64,000 bases of DNA from Davidsoniella eucalypti (lineage: Eukaryota > Ascomycota > Sordariomycetes > Microascales > Ceratocystidaceae), in contig RMBW01000033.1 of NCBI GenBank assembly GCA_004009845.1, positions 186,001-250,000 on the forward strand. Reading direction: 5' to 3'. Made by a program: the position numbers and the translations under genes. The notes beneath the pieces are model-generated. The model was not told the origin of the DNA. It did no database searches and saw nothing but the letters and a program-made list of their open reading frames with translations. Below are positions 1 to 9,024 of the stretch, piece by piece (the first letter of the stretch is position 1; each line of letters begins with the position of its first letter).

Positions 1-1221
1 GCACCCCCTCCCGTTTCAGGACCTGGCATGGAGCCTTACCGTCAATACGGTCGTGATCCCATGCTACCTCCCCAAGGTCAAGGCATGCACGAGATCATGA
101 CCCCTCAGCCCATGATTGGCAATGTTCCTCCTTCGGTCCAACTTCTCCAGTCTATCGTCGGCAACCGGAGTGCGCAAAGTAGCCGCGTGGATCCTGCTGG
201 TGGTCCTTCACAATCGAACAGCAACACTGAGTTCTTGATGAATCTCATGCGTAAGCAGCCTGAGACTCCTGTCGACCCTAGATTATCACAGCATCAACAA
301 CAGCAGACTCCGTCGCAACAATCGCGCCCTGTACCACCACCGCAACAGCAGTCTGCGCCGCCTATGATGCAACAACAACCGCCTAAGCCCATGCATATGC
401 CGTCTGGCCTACCCGGACTGACTGAGAGAGAGGAGTTTATGTTGCAACATCAAAGAATGCAACAACAACAACAACAGCAACAGCAGCAGCAACAACAACA
501 ACAGCAACAGCAGCAGCAGCAACAACAACAACAACAACAACAGCAGCAGCAGCAGCAACAACAGCAACAACAACAGCAACATCAACAACAACCGCAGCAT
601 GTGATTGGTCGTTCGGTGCCTCCTATGCCGCGTGGCATCCGTCCTCCTGGCTTCATGGATGATTTCCACCATGAAGTTGTAGATCCTCGCCAAGGTCCTC
701 CTCAGCCCAACCAGATCATGCAACAACAGCAGCAGCAGCAACGCGGTATCCCGAACCTCGAGGGTATGCCCAATGTTCCTGGAGTCAACCCCAACCAGTG
801 GATAGGCGGAGGTCCGCCTCCCAATCAACAACGGTCTATGATGCCGCCACCTGGTCTCGCACCCGGCATGCCTACCGGCGGGCCCGGACCCAACCGCAAC
901 GCGCCCCCTCCTCCAGGAATGTTCCCGCCTAACTTCCCAATGCAAGGTTTCCCACCAGACGGCATGCCGCCAGGTGTAATTCCACCCAGCGGAATCCCTC
1001 CTCCGGGCGGTATCAATAACATGCCTCCATCTCGTAACATGATGGCCCCTCCTGGAATCTATGGCGGTGGTGCACCTTTGAATTTTTTCCCTCCACCACC
1101 AGGTATGGGATATGTTGGACCACCGGTACCTGAAGGTCCTTACGGACCTGGTCCTAACGGTCTGTATGATGCTCGAGGAATGCCCATGGGTGCTCCTCAA
1201 CGCGGTGCTTTCCCTCGTTGA
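1..1221 (+). CDS. Gln/Pro-rich protein, C-terminal part (5' end outside window)
   Basis: The frame is open from base 1 to a TGA at 1219-1221, giving about 406 residues, so the gene starts left of the window. I do not recognise the family. The visible part is low in complexity: an early segment with NTEFLMNLMRKQ, then an uninterrupted run of about 40 glutamines (460-579, mixed CAA and CAG codons), then Pro/Gly/Met-rich sequence with repeated PPG and PPP units and NPNQWIGGGPPPNQQ. No catalytic domain, membrane segment or signal peptide is visible. The polyQ plus PPG composition is common in fungal RNA-binding, mRNP-granule and transcription-associated proteins; that is only inference. The FLMNLM segment looks like a short linear motif of translation regulators, but this is weak. 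The gene converges on Sec1, with 3' ends about 0.7 kb apart. Confidence 0.75.
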   Translation, partial: APPPVSGPGMEPYRQYGRDPMLPPQGQGMHEIMTPQPMIGNVPPSVQLLQSIVGNRSAQSSRVDPAGGPSQSNSNTEFLMNLMRKQPETPVDPRLSQHQQQQTPSQQSRPVPPPQQQSAPPMMQQQPPKPMHMPSGLPGLTEREEFMLQHQRMQQQQQQQQQQQQQQQQQQQQQQQQQQQQQQQQQQQQQQQQHQQQPQHVIGRSVPPMPRGIRPPGFMDDFHHEVVDPRQGPPQPNQIMQQQQQQQRGIPNLEGMPNVPGVNPNQWIGGGPPPNQQRSMMPPPGLAPGMPTGGPGPNRNAPPPPGMFPPNFPMQGFPPDGMPPGVIPPSGIPPPGGINNMPPSRNMMAPPGIYGGGAPLNFFPPPPGMGYVGPPVPEGPYGPGPNGLYDARGMPMGAPQRGAFPR

Positions 1222-1933
1222 AAAGAGAGGAAGTTGATTACCATGGGGATATTTTTTTTTAAAAGAACGGTAATTATCTACTTACCTTCTTTTTTTTTTC
1301 TTTTGATTTATATCTGGAAATACATACATAAACCATCACCATTACCATCCTCACAGCTCCTCTCTTCTTCCTTATTCTCCCCACCTTTTTTTTCTCTCTT
1401 AAAAATTCCAATTCATAAACAAGCACATAAGCTTAATTGTAATACATGTCTAGTAGACCGCTGGAGAGTCTTCTAAACTTTTGTATCAAATTTTTTATCT
1501 TGTCTTTGACCTTGATCTTGAATATAATAACGGTGAATTTGAATGAACAGGAAAAAAAAATAGAGCCTCATATTTTTTATATGTACATGTGAATTTTGGT
1601 AAAAACGTTCATGTTCAAACTTTGATATATAACAACTTGGGTTTCTTATAAGTGTTATCATTATTGTGAGCATGTATTTATCTGTATGTAGTTGTAAATT
1701 CACCGCCACGCTAACTTGGAAAAATCAAAATAAGACAACTTGAGATATCTTTCGCTAAGTATCATATCTAAGTTAATTCATCTTCTAAAAGTAAACGGAA
1801 ACAAAAACTACCCTCAATGAAAAAAAAAATTGTGAAAAAAGACTATGTTTCTAACGCTCCCGGTATCGCCACTTCGGTTCCTTCTTCATTTCCAACACCA
1901 ATATATAAAAGAAGATTAAAAAAAGGCATTGTT
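1222..1933. other. Convergent 3' intergenic region
   Basis: This 0.7 kb lies between the stops of two converging genes. It is AT-rich, with T and A runs (for example around 1252-1260 and 1551-1560). It should hold the two 3' UTRs and polyadenylation sites. No coding potential beyond short low-complexity frames is visible. Confidence 0.6.
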
Positions 1934-4394
1934 CTACTTCTTGAAGAAGTGACGCTTCTTCTTCTCCTTATCCTTCTTTTTTTCATCTCCAGCAGATACG
2001 TTGGAGATATTAGACACCGTTGAGGCTGCTGATGGCTGTGCTGAATGCATAGGCCGGGTAGGCATGCCTGCTGGAGGAGCATTGAGGTTCATCTGTCCCA
2101 TAGCCGTAGTTGGCGGTGCCACAACTGGTCTCTGTGGCATTCCGCCTTGTTGTTGTGGTTGTTGTACCTGCATACGAGGACCGCCTGGTGGTCCACCTCC
2201 GGGACCGTAACCGCCAGGACCACCGGTCATTGCGGGCGGAGGCTGTGGCCGTGGGTTCTCAAAGAGATGAGCAGGAGGTCTCTGCTTTGGCCGCTTCATA
2301 GGCAGGTCCAGTGCCGCAGGTGGCATACTCAAATCGGTGACTTGGCGCACAAAGAGACTTGGCGTTAGCATGTGGCTGGACATTAGGTATATGTCTTTGT
2401 TCTGCTCGTTGGAGACTTCGTAGCAGCACCTGCTCTCGCTGTAGGTGGTACCACCGGCGATGAAGACAAAATTGCGCTGTCGGTTCTCGGGTTGGCGACG
2501 TCCAGAAGCAGCCCAGTTGCCGCGAGCAGCTCGTAGAGATCCAGACTGTGCTGCCATGTAATCTGCGTTGGGGTCCTGCGGGGGAATTACATAAGGGAAT
2601 ATGTCTTGACGGAGAGTTCCTTTGGCAACTTCTTCTAATATACTCTTTAGAACAGGCTTGTATCTTGAAAGTGCATACTCTTCATCAACAGGTTGTGTAG
2701 TATCGATGGGGAATAGAGGCTCGGGGATGGGTCGTGGGTCCTTGAGATCACGAGTGGCAAGAGCTCCGAGTGAGTTCAAATTGAAGATGATGTCACGGTC
2801 TTGGACTGGCAATTGTGAGTGAGCCAGCAGGCGGTTTATGTCTTCGGTGATGACACCGTCGCGGTACATGATATACAAGAGCACCAAACGCAAGCGATCG
2901 GAGCGTGGGACAGCCTCGTCGTCCAGCAGACGGACAACCTGCTCCAGAATTCCCTTAGGCTTCCGAAGATCGTCGTCCAGTCCAGTAGCGAGGGTCTGCT
3001 CTACAGCGGCCACATCAGGAAGCTTGCGCTGTTGGAAATACGCCATGCACTGCTCAGCCATGTTGATATGCAATGAATAAGCCTCTTTGGTCTCTTGGAA
3101 CTGAGGCAGACCAGCAAGCATGTCCTTGATAGTGTTCAAGCTTGTGTTTGTTTCTTTCTGGTTCACAAAGTGGTGGTTGTCAGACATGAACTTCTGCAGC
3201 TCACTCATGAGTCTTTGGATAGTATCGCTCATGTGACGATGTCTGTTCTCAACCCAGACCTTGTCTTTATCATGAAGTTCCATGTCCTTCTTCTCTTCCT
3301 CGGGAGAGCCTTGGTTGATGACGATAGAGTAGGTGACCTTATCTTCCTCGTTGATTTGAAGCAAATCGTGCGCCATTGCTTGATAGGTGAATTCGTGAAG
3401 TAGAGGCGCATATAGATCCATAGACCGGTCCGTAATGAGAAGGATACCCTGAGGACGCGAGGTCTTGGGCGGGAAATCGGGGAAGCGCCGAGAGTAGTTG
3501 TCAAACTCTTCTTGTACAAAGCGAGCAAGATGCGTGCAGAGCACAGAAGCTTCGTGTCGCGGGTTTGGCGGCATGTAGTATCGGACACGGGGAGCTTCGC
3601 CCATAGTGATGCAAACACTAACAATCTAAGAACAGGCCGGTTGTGGTTAGATTGGAGCTATATAGAGGGCACAAACCAATGGAGGCTTACCTTCTGAGCA
3701 AGAACGCGCATGTGCGGCGCTACTAGATCGTTGCAGGCAGAGTGAAAGAGCGTTGGGAAGCTCCAAGGGTCTTGGAACACTACGAGATGCGACTCGCGAG
3801 GCACAAAATCAAGCATGAGAACCTCAAAGCCACGGATCAAGCGGGCAGCAGGCGACTTGTGAACGCGCTCCTCGTCACGAGGCAGCAAACGGCCAGTCCA
3901 TAGGAGATAGGCCGAGCGGTATCTTCGGCGCTCGAGATCGGCAAGTAGGCAGTCGACGACGAAGGATGTGTTGGAGAGAAAGTAGATGGCATCCATATCC
4001 GGGTTTGGTTCTCGGCGGTCCTCGAGAATCTCGATGTCTGTGTAAGAGGGTCAGTTGTTAGCACGCATGATCAGAGAGGCCGGAGGAGGACTCGGGCTTA
4101 CTCATGACATTCTTGTTGAGGATATCATCGTCGGGAATAACACTGAGTGTCTTGCGGGATGCTTGGTCGCAAATCAAGACTTTCCACTAGGTCAATATTA
4201 GCAACAGGAAACGCACATACTCTAGAGCCGGGAAGGGTCATTGGCACTTACATCGCCACGGGTGACCCGTTCGATTGCACCCAGCATCACTAGAAATCGG
4301 AGCAGGCGCATATGTTAGCAGTCGAGCAGGCTTCAAACCGGGGCAGCATGGCGGGCTTACCATTCTGATGCTCGTCGATTATAGAGGACGACAT
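1934..4394 (-). CDS. sec1: Sec1/Munc18-family protein (exocytosis)
   Basis: This is an SM protein that binds syntaxin/SNARE complexes and promotes vesicle fusion at the plasma membrane. The model has five exons: 4361-4394, 4252-4289, 4102-4186, 3691-4037 and 1934-3625. All splice sites are GT-AG and the total is 731 residues. The start is MSSSIIDEHQN; the first ATG gives the conserved SM N-terminus (VMLGAIERVTRGDWKVL). Family landmarks are NPDMDAIYFLSN, a VFQDPWSFPTLFH segment, LLITDRSMDLYAPLLHEFTYQAMAHDLL and LSRYKPVLKSILEE. The SM fold ends roughly where RPKQRPPAHLF begins. After it come about 120 residues rich in Pro, Gly and Gln and a strongly basic end (KKKDKEKKKRHFFKK). The yeast Sec1 C-terminal tail is reported to help bind assembled SNARE complexes, so this tail could act similarly (inference). 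Assignment to Sec1 rather than Vps45, Sly1 or Vps33 rests on overall resemblance. Confidence 0.95.
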
Positions 4395-5307
4395 GGCGGC
4401 AGTTGACGGACCCTTCTGCAGGGTCCCGAGTAGCGGCGCTCAAAGAAGCAGCGGAGGGAGGACAATTGGACAGAGAAAGGTCCGGTTAGAGTCGTTCAAC
4501 GAGCAAGAGGTCCAGCTTAGAGAGTCTGTTGATTTAAGAATGACGAGCGCTGTGCGACAAGACTTTAGTTGCTAGAGTAGAGGGGAAGCGATGGACCAGG
4601 GATTGCAGTATTTAGTGCAATAATCACAGTGCAGTGCAGTGCAGTAGCTCAGTAGCAACAGCATGAAACAATAGGTGATTTCGATAGCGATAGTGATAGT
4701 AGTAGGTGCAATAGCAAAGCAAAGCTTGGCGGCAGGAGCTGTGCAATTGGTTTATGTAGCTTTCAGGAGTCCACAGGCGAGAGAAAAGGCCGGCAGGTCG
4801 TTCTCGTCAGGTCAACCAGGACTGGCGCAGCAAAAGCCGTAGGTTGGTCGACAAGTTGGCCTGGTTGGCAGGGAGGAGAGGGGAGAGATAAAGAGAGGGG
4901 CGTCGATGCAGGAGAAATCGCGGATTCGTGGAGAATCAAGAAGAACAAAAGGATGTTGTTGTTGTTGTTATCGTGAAAAGCAAGAGAAACACGTGCTGCA
5001 GAAGAAGCGGCAGTTAGAGCTTCACTATACACATGTAGATAGTTGCAGTTGCAGTTGCAGTTATGGTCACAGCCTTAGTAGCGGCTATAATAGAGGCCGA
5101 CAAGTCGAAATTCCAGGGGCTAGCTTTGGCGCATTGAACCCTCTGGCCTCTGTTTCGCACTTTGACTCGCTGTTTTCAACTGTGGTTTTAGCTAGGCTAT
5201 TTTTTGATGGGGTCCAGAATCAAACATGCCAAAGATTATCTCTAAATAACGTTGTTCACTATTTACACGTATATAACCCTTATTTATGCACCGAACCCTG
5301 GACACAC
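4395..5307. other. Sec1 upstream region with short tandem repeats
   Basis: This 0.9 kb lies between the Sec1 start and the G-patch stop (both genes on the minus strand) and should contain the Sec1 promoter and leader. It holds several simple repeats: a 5-bp CAGTG unit (4627-4645), GTT units (4954-4970) and a 6-bp TTGCAG unit (5041-5063). No ORF looks like a gene. Confidence 0.5.
4627..4645. repeat. CAGTG pentanucleotide tandem repeat
   Basis: Almost four copies of a 5-bp unit lie in the presumed Sec1 leader or promoter. They are followed by degenerate CAGTAG and GATAGT units. Confidence 0.7.
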
Positions 5308-6015
5308 TTAGATGCTACCGTGATTTAAGTAGCGAAGCACATCGTCACTGGCAAAGAACTCCTGGTGTAGCCGCTCGGCCTTAGCCTTGCTTTCGTTTTC
5401 GGCTCTGATTCTCTCTTTATTGCTCAATTGCTTCGGCTTGGATTGCGCAACTCCCGCGCCTACAGCAAGTTTAGCTTCGTCCTTCTTGAAGCCGATGCCC
5501 AGAGTATCGTCTTTGGCGACTGGCTTGATAGGATACTGCATGCCCTGACCGGCAGCTCCAAGGCCTTGCCGCGAGTCGGGGTCCCAGCCGCAGGTCTCGA
5601 GATAGTTGAAGCCCATACGGTGTCTATCCAAAGCCGAGGGCGGATGGGAATGCGATAGCGAGACCTGGTGCGCAAGCGACGCCTCGTGTCTGTTCCAGGC
5701 CTTGGAATCTGAAGAGATATCAATAGCCAGATTGCACGCTTCACAGACGATGTTTTGTACGGGCTCGACAGGAGTTTGCTTATTCTGTGTCTTTGACGTA
5801 GCACTAGCACCCATGACTAAGCTTAGGTAATCATATACTATGGACTCTGTTTTAGAACTTCGAATCGTGCCCTGAGAGATCAACGAGTCTGGTGAACTGG
5901 CTTTGACAAAAGTGACTTTTTGCCGGCGGATGCCAGATGAAAAGACCTTTTGGTGATGGAGCGGAATATCATCCTCTACATGAGACTCATTATTCGGGTC
6001 CATCTCCGGGTCCAT
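5308..6015 (-). CDS. G-patch domain protein (GPANK1-like, no ankyrins)
   Basis: A single-exon protein of 235 residues. A putative zinc-binding segment sits at about residues 91-116 (CEAC, then H110 and H116). A G-patch follows at about 134-175, with MGFNYLETCGWDPDSRQGLG and a later LGIG. The C-terminus is charged, with KERIRAENESKAKAERLHQEFF. G-patch domains usually bind and stimulate DEAH/Prp43-type RNA helicases, which suggests a role in nuclear RNA processing. A CxxC...H segment followed by a G-patch resembles the C-terminal half of animal GPANK1; the ankyrin repeats are absent. Two in-frame ATGs (6015 and 6003) open the frame; the upstream one was taken. It is divergent from the SDR gene, with 445 bp between starts. 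Confidence 0.8.
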   Translation of the reverse strand: MDPEMDPNNESHVEDDIPLHHQKVFSSGIRRQKVTFVKASSPDSLISQGTIRSSKTESIVYDYLSLVMGASATSKTQNKQTPVEPVQNIVCEACNLAIDISSDSKAWNRHEASLAHQVSLSHSHPPSALDRHRMGFNYLETCGWDPDSRQGLGAAGQGMQYPIKPVAKDDTLGIGFKKDEAKLAVGAGVAQSKPKQLSNKERIRAENESKAKAERLHQEFFASDDVLRYLNHGSI

Positions 6016-6460
6016 TGCCGGGTAATAGTTTGAAGGGGATATAACAAGTGATATATAAGTAGGGTGACTCTGGTAAAAAAAAATAGGAACTGTATCTATC
6101 TGTATCTGCTGCGTCGTGCTTCATCGCTGTTGTTTGATGTTATGCGTTTTAAATGTTTGTAACCCAGCTGACTAAGCTAGCAGCTCAGTTAGGCTTAGTC
6201 CAACACTGTATCAGCTTTAGGGTTACGCCGCACTTTGCTTTGAAGATGACGTTTGGCTCTAAGGCCTAGCAGCACCACCAACATGGATCTGGATCTAAAC
6301 GAACAACTAACACAACTGAGATTCTTAACGTCCGTTCAATTTTTTTTCTTTTTCTCCCGAGCCTTTATCTTGACCTTATCACTGCACGACCACAACCCGA
6401 TATGACGATAGTTCTCTAGCGCCTAACAATCACAACAAATCCCCCAAAGTTTGCGCCGCC
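6016..6460. promoter_or_regulatory. Shared divergent promoter region (G-patch / SDR)
   Basis: The two genes are head to head, so these 445 bp must carry both promoters and 5' leaders. A TATA-like stretch (TGATATATAAG, about 6050-6060) lies close to the G-patch start. A pyrimidine-rich stretch (6338-6365) precedes the SDR start, as is common near fungal transcription starts. Specific factor sites were not assigned. Confidence 0.5.
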
Positions 6461-7771
6461 ATGCCCATCCCGTTCATCTTCTACGTTATCGAGAACGGAG
6501 CGCCGCCATGGCTCGCTAACAATGCCTGGACCATTATCAAGACCATCACCGTCCTCGCCGTGGTGTTCTTGATCCGGACCTATGCCGCTGGCGCCAAGAA
6601 CAAGGCTGAGCGAGACATGCACGGCAAGGTTGTTCTCATGACAGGTGGCACATCTGGTATAGGCGCACACACGGCCTACGAGCTGGCGAAGCGAGGCGCG
6701 CAACTCATTTTGTTAACACACAATTCCGTGGGCGAGTCGTATGTTGCCGATTATGTCCAGGATCTGCGCATCCGTACCAAAAACAACCTGATATACGCCG
6801 AGACCGTCGACTTTTCAAGCCTCCATAGCGTGCGCCAGTTTGCGACCAAATGGATCAACAATATCCCCCCACGTCGACTGGATCTGATCGTATTGTGCAG
6901 CGCCGCAATCACACCACCTGGCAATTCCCAGCGCTTGACGGGCGACGGCCTAGAAGAGACATGGCAGGTCAATTTCCTGTCAAACTTCCACCTGCTTAGC
7001 ATCCTGAGCCCGGCCATCAAGATTCAGCCCTTCGATCGTGATGTCCGCATTATCTACGCCACGTGCTCGTCGTACATTGCCTCACCCGTCCTGACCGAAG
7101 GTCCCTTGGTGCTCGAAAAGAAGAACTGGTCTCCTGGAGCGGCGTATGCTAAGAGCAAGTTAGCCATGATGACATTCCTCGCTGCTTTCCAGAAGCATCT
7201 TGATGCTTACAAGCGCCCCGATAACCTACCTATGAACGCTCGTGTCATCTTTGTGGACCCTGGTCTTGCTCGGACTCCCGGTACTAGACGTTGGCTCACA
7301 CGCGGCTCTCTATGGGGTCTTCTGTTCTACCTGCTCGGATACTTTTTCCCTTGGCTTCTATTGAAAAGCCCTGAACAGGCTTCTCAGTCAATTCTTCATG
7401 CCTGCATGGAGCAAAGCCTCGGTTCCAACATGTCTGGTCTCCCCTCTGGCGGCGTTAAGCTCATCAAAGAATGTATGCCAGTCGACTATGCTCGCAAGGA
7501 TATCGTCGACGAGACTGCCGGTAAACGGGTATGGGAAGACAGTGACAAGCTGATCGAGAAGATCGAAAAGGAACAGGCTCTAGTCCGTGCCCGTGAAAAG
7601 AAGTTGGAAGAGGAGAAGAAGAAACAGGAAGAGGAGCGTAAGAAGATGGAGGATCTCGAGCATCTCGTCCAGACTATAAAGAAAGGCAAGAAGGCCGAGG
7701 CAGCCCAGAAGGCTAAGCAGCGTAAAAAGGGCAAGACAGTCAGTTTCATGGACTCCGAGGAAAAGAAATAG
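6461..7771 (+). CDS. Membrane-anchored short-chain dehydrogenase (Env9-like)
   Basis: A single-exon protein of 436 residues. A hydrophobic N-terminal segment (about residues 22-42) looks like a membrane or lipid-droplet anchor. The Rossmann cofactor motif TGGTSGIG is at 61-68, a serine pair (TCSSY) at 201-205, and the catalytic YAKSK at 229-233. The usual NNAG is replaced by LCSAAI. Overall it resembles fungal oxidoreductases related to yeast Env9 (lipid droplet, vacuole morphology) and the retinol-dehydrogenase-like SDRs. The substrate cannot be read from sequence. The last 95 or so residues are a Lys/Glu-rich coiled coil (KKLEEEKKKQEEERKKMEDL) absent from a minimal SDR. The start context GCCGCCATGC is strong. 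Confidence 0.88.
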   Translation: MPIPFIFYVIENGAPPWLANNAWTIIKTITVLAVVFLIRTYAAGAKNKAERDMHGKVVLMTGGTSGIGAHTAYELAKRGAQLILLTHNSVGESYVADYVQDLRIRTKNNLIYAETVDFSSLHSVRQFATKWINNIPPRRLDLIVLCSAAITPPGNSQRLTGDGLEETWQVNFLSNFHLLSILSPAIKIQPFDRDVRIIYATCSSYIASPVLTEGPLVLEKKNWSPGAAYAKSKLAMMTFLAAFQKHLDAYKRPDNLPMNARVIFVDPGLARTPGTRRWLTRGSLWGLLFYLLGYFFPWLLLKSPEQASQSILHACMEQSLGSNMSGLPSGGVKLIKECMPVDYARKDIVDETAGKRVWEDSDKLIEKIEKEQALVRAREKKLEEEKKKQEEERKKMEDLEHLVQTIKKGKKAEAAQKAKQRKKGKTVSFMDSEEKK

Positions 7772-8639
7772 AAAACAAAATGTAGTAGTTCGTTTGGGAT
7801 ATCACGGGATTTTTTTTGTTATAGATTGTATTTTCTTTAGACCTAATGATACATCTGCCTAGGGGAAAACTTTCTCCTAGGCCTTCTTACATGATAACTA
7901 ACAACATGTTGACAAGACACGAGCTGCTACTTTCGAAACAGTTATACATGTTAGTCAAATGGAGATCAGATAAAACGGCGACGGAGCTGTTCTAGTAATG
8001 CTAATTGCAATATTTGAGTATATTGATTTATGGGACTTGATTATATTTATCATACCCGAATCACGAAGATTATATGACTGGACTTTACTTTCTATTCTGG
8101 TAGTCTCATAAAAAGAGATCTGCTGCAAACTGAAAGATTAAACAGTTTGCAAGGAAAAGCCAGCGACAACAACACAGACAAAATAACAAGTGGGCAATTT
8201 GTAGGCCATAATATGCATTTTTCCAATTCGCATATGTAGGTTAAGTTGTATCAAGCATAGATTAAAGCCTCCAATCTTGCAACCCAAGATATCTTTAATT
8301 AAATCCTTCATATTTGGTCCCACTTCTTGCCTAAGAAAATGCTGTCAAAGGTGTAGCAGCCATTTTACAAGGATATTCAACTACATTTGTTTTCAGACTA
8401 ACTATGCTATTTATATCTTATGGACAACTTCTTTATTGATTGATGTTATCATGTAACTATATGTACGATACTTCTCTTTTCCATCAAAGCTTTAGATGGG
8501 AAAAGTGCATATTTGCATCCCTTTCGAGCTTTTTGGTAACATAGCAAAGACTCTTTCTATTCTATATTTCTAGTTTTTGCGTCTTAATAAAGTTCCTACT
8601 ATAGTTTCCAACTAAACATTCCTTATATAGTTATATCTG
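7772..8639. other. AT-rich intergenic region downstream of SDR
   Basis: This is the SDR 3' UTR region followed by AT-rich sequence with no gene-like ORF. Its right part (from about 8400) may be a further, unrecognisable continuation of the decayed kinase sequence at 8640-9024, but no convincing residue pattern remains. Confidence 0.45.
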
Positions 8640-9024
8640 AATTGAATCCTATGTGACTGCTTGATCCTGAATTTGAATAAAAAAGCTGGAAAAGCCTTTT
8701 GCAAATTCAGAGTTTAGTTTCATTGCCATAAAATCTGACACAGACCTTGGAACTCCATTTCACTATATTGCTCTTTTTCTGCTTTAAAGCTATGCCAAGA
8801 AAATCAGTGATATTTCTGGTATAACTCAGCACCACAAAATGTGTATCTGGTAACTTCATATCCCCCTTTCCTATACATATTAGAATATCTACTAGCTAGT
8901 GATATATCACAGGCATCCCCAGACACAGCATGTTCATAGTGAATGATGCCAAACCCTAATATAATCTGAATCTAATCTAGTATCATTCTATAAAGCCATT
9001 CAGACTCCAGATAGGACTCAAATT
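8640..9024 (-). pseudogene. Decayed C-terminal half of FunK1 kinase
   Basis: Just past the FunK1 stop, the minus strand still carries kinase-like pieces in shifting frames. One reads HSL, then EHA, then CDISLA followed by NM; it resembles the FunK1 catalytic loop (SLYE..ILHRDIS.NNIM), with the HRD arginine changed to Cys. Another, around 8715-8760, reads SDFMAMKL; it resembles the FunK1 activation segment (TGT..FMAIE.L). Stops and frame changes separate these blocks and the stretch is AT-rich. I infer that this is the eroded C-lobe of the same gene. The similarity was judged by eye from memory of the family, and a profile search has not been run. Confidence 0.5.

Noticed and set aside
409..1200. 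263-codon minus-strand frame with a long Leu run
   Set aside because: It is the antisense of the polyQ tract and its flanks; CAA/CAG read backwards gives TTG/CTG leucines.
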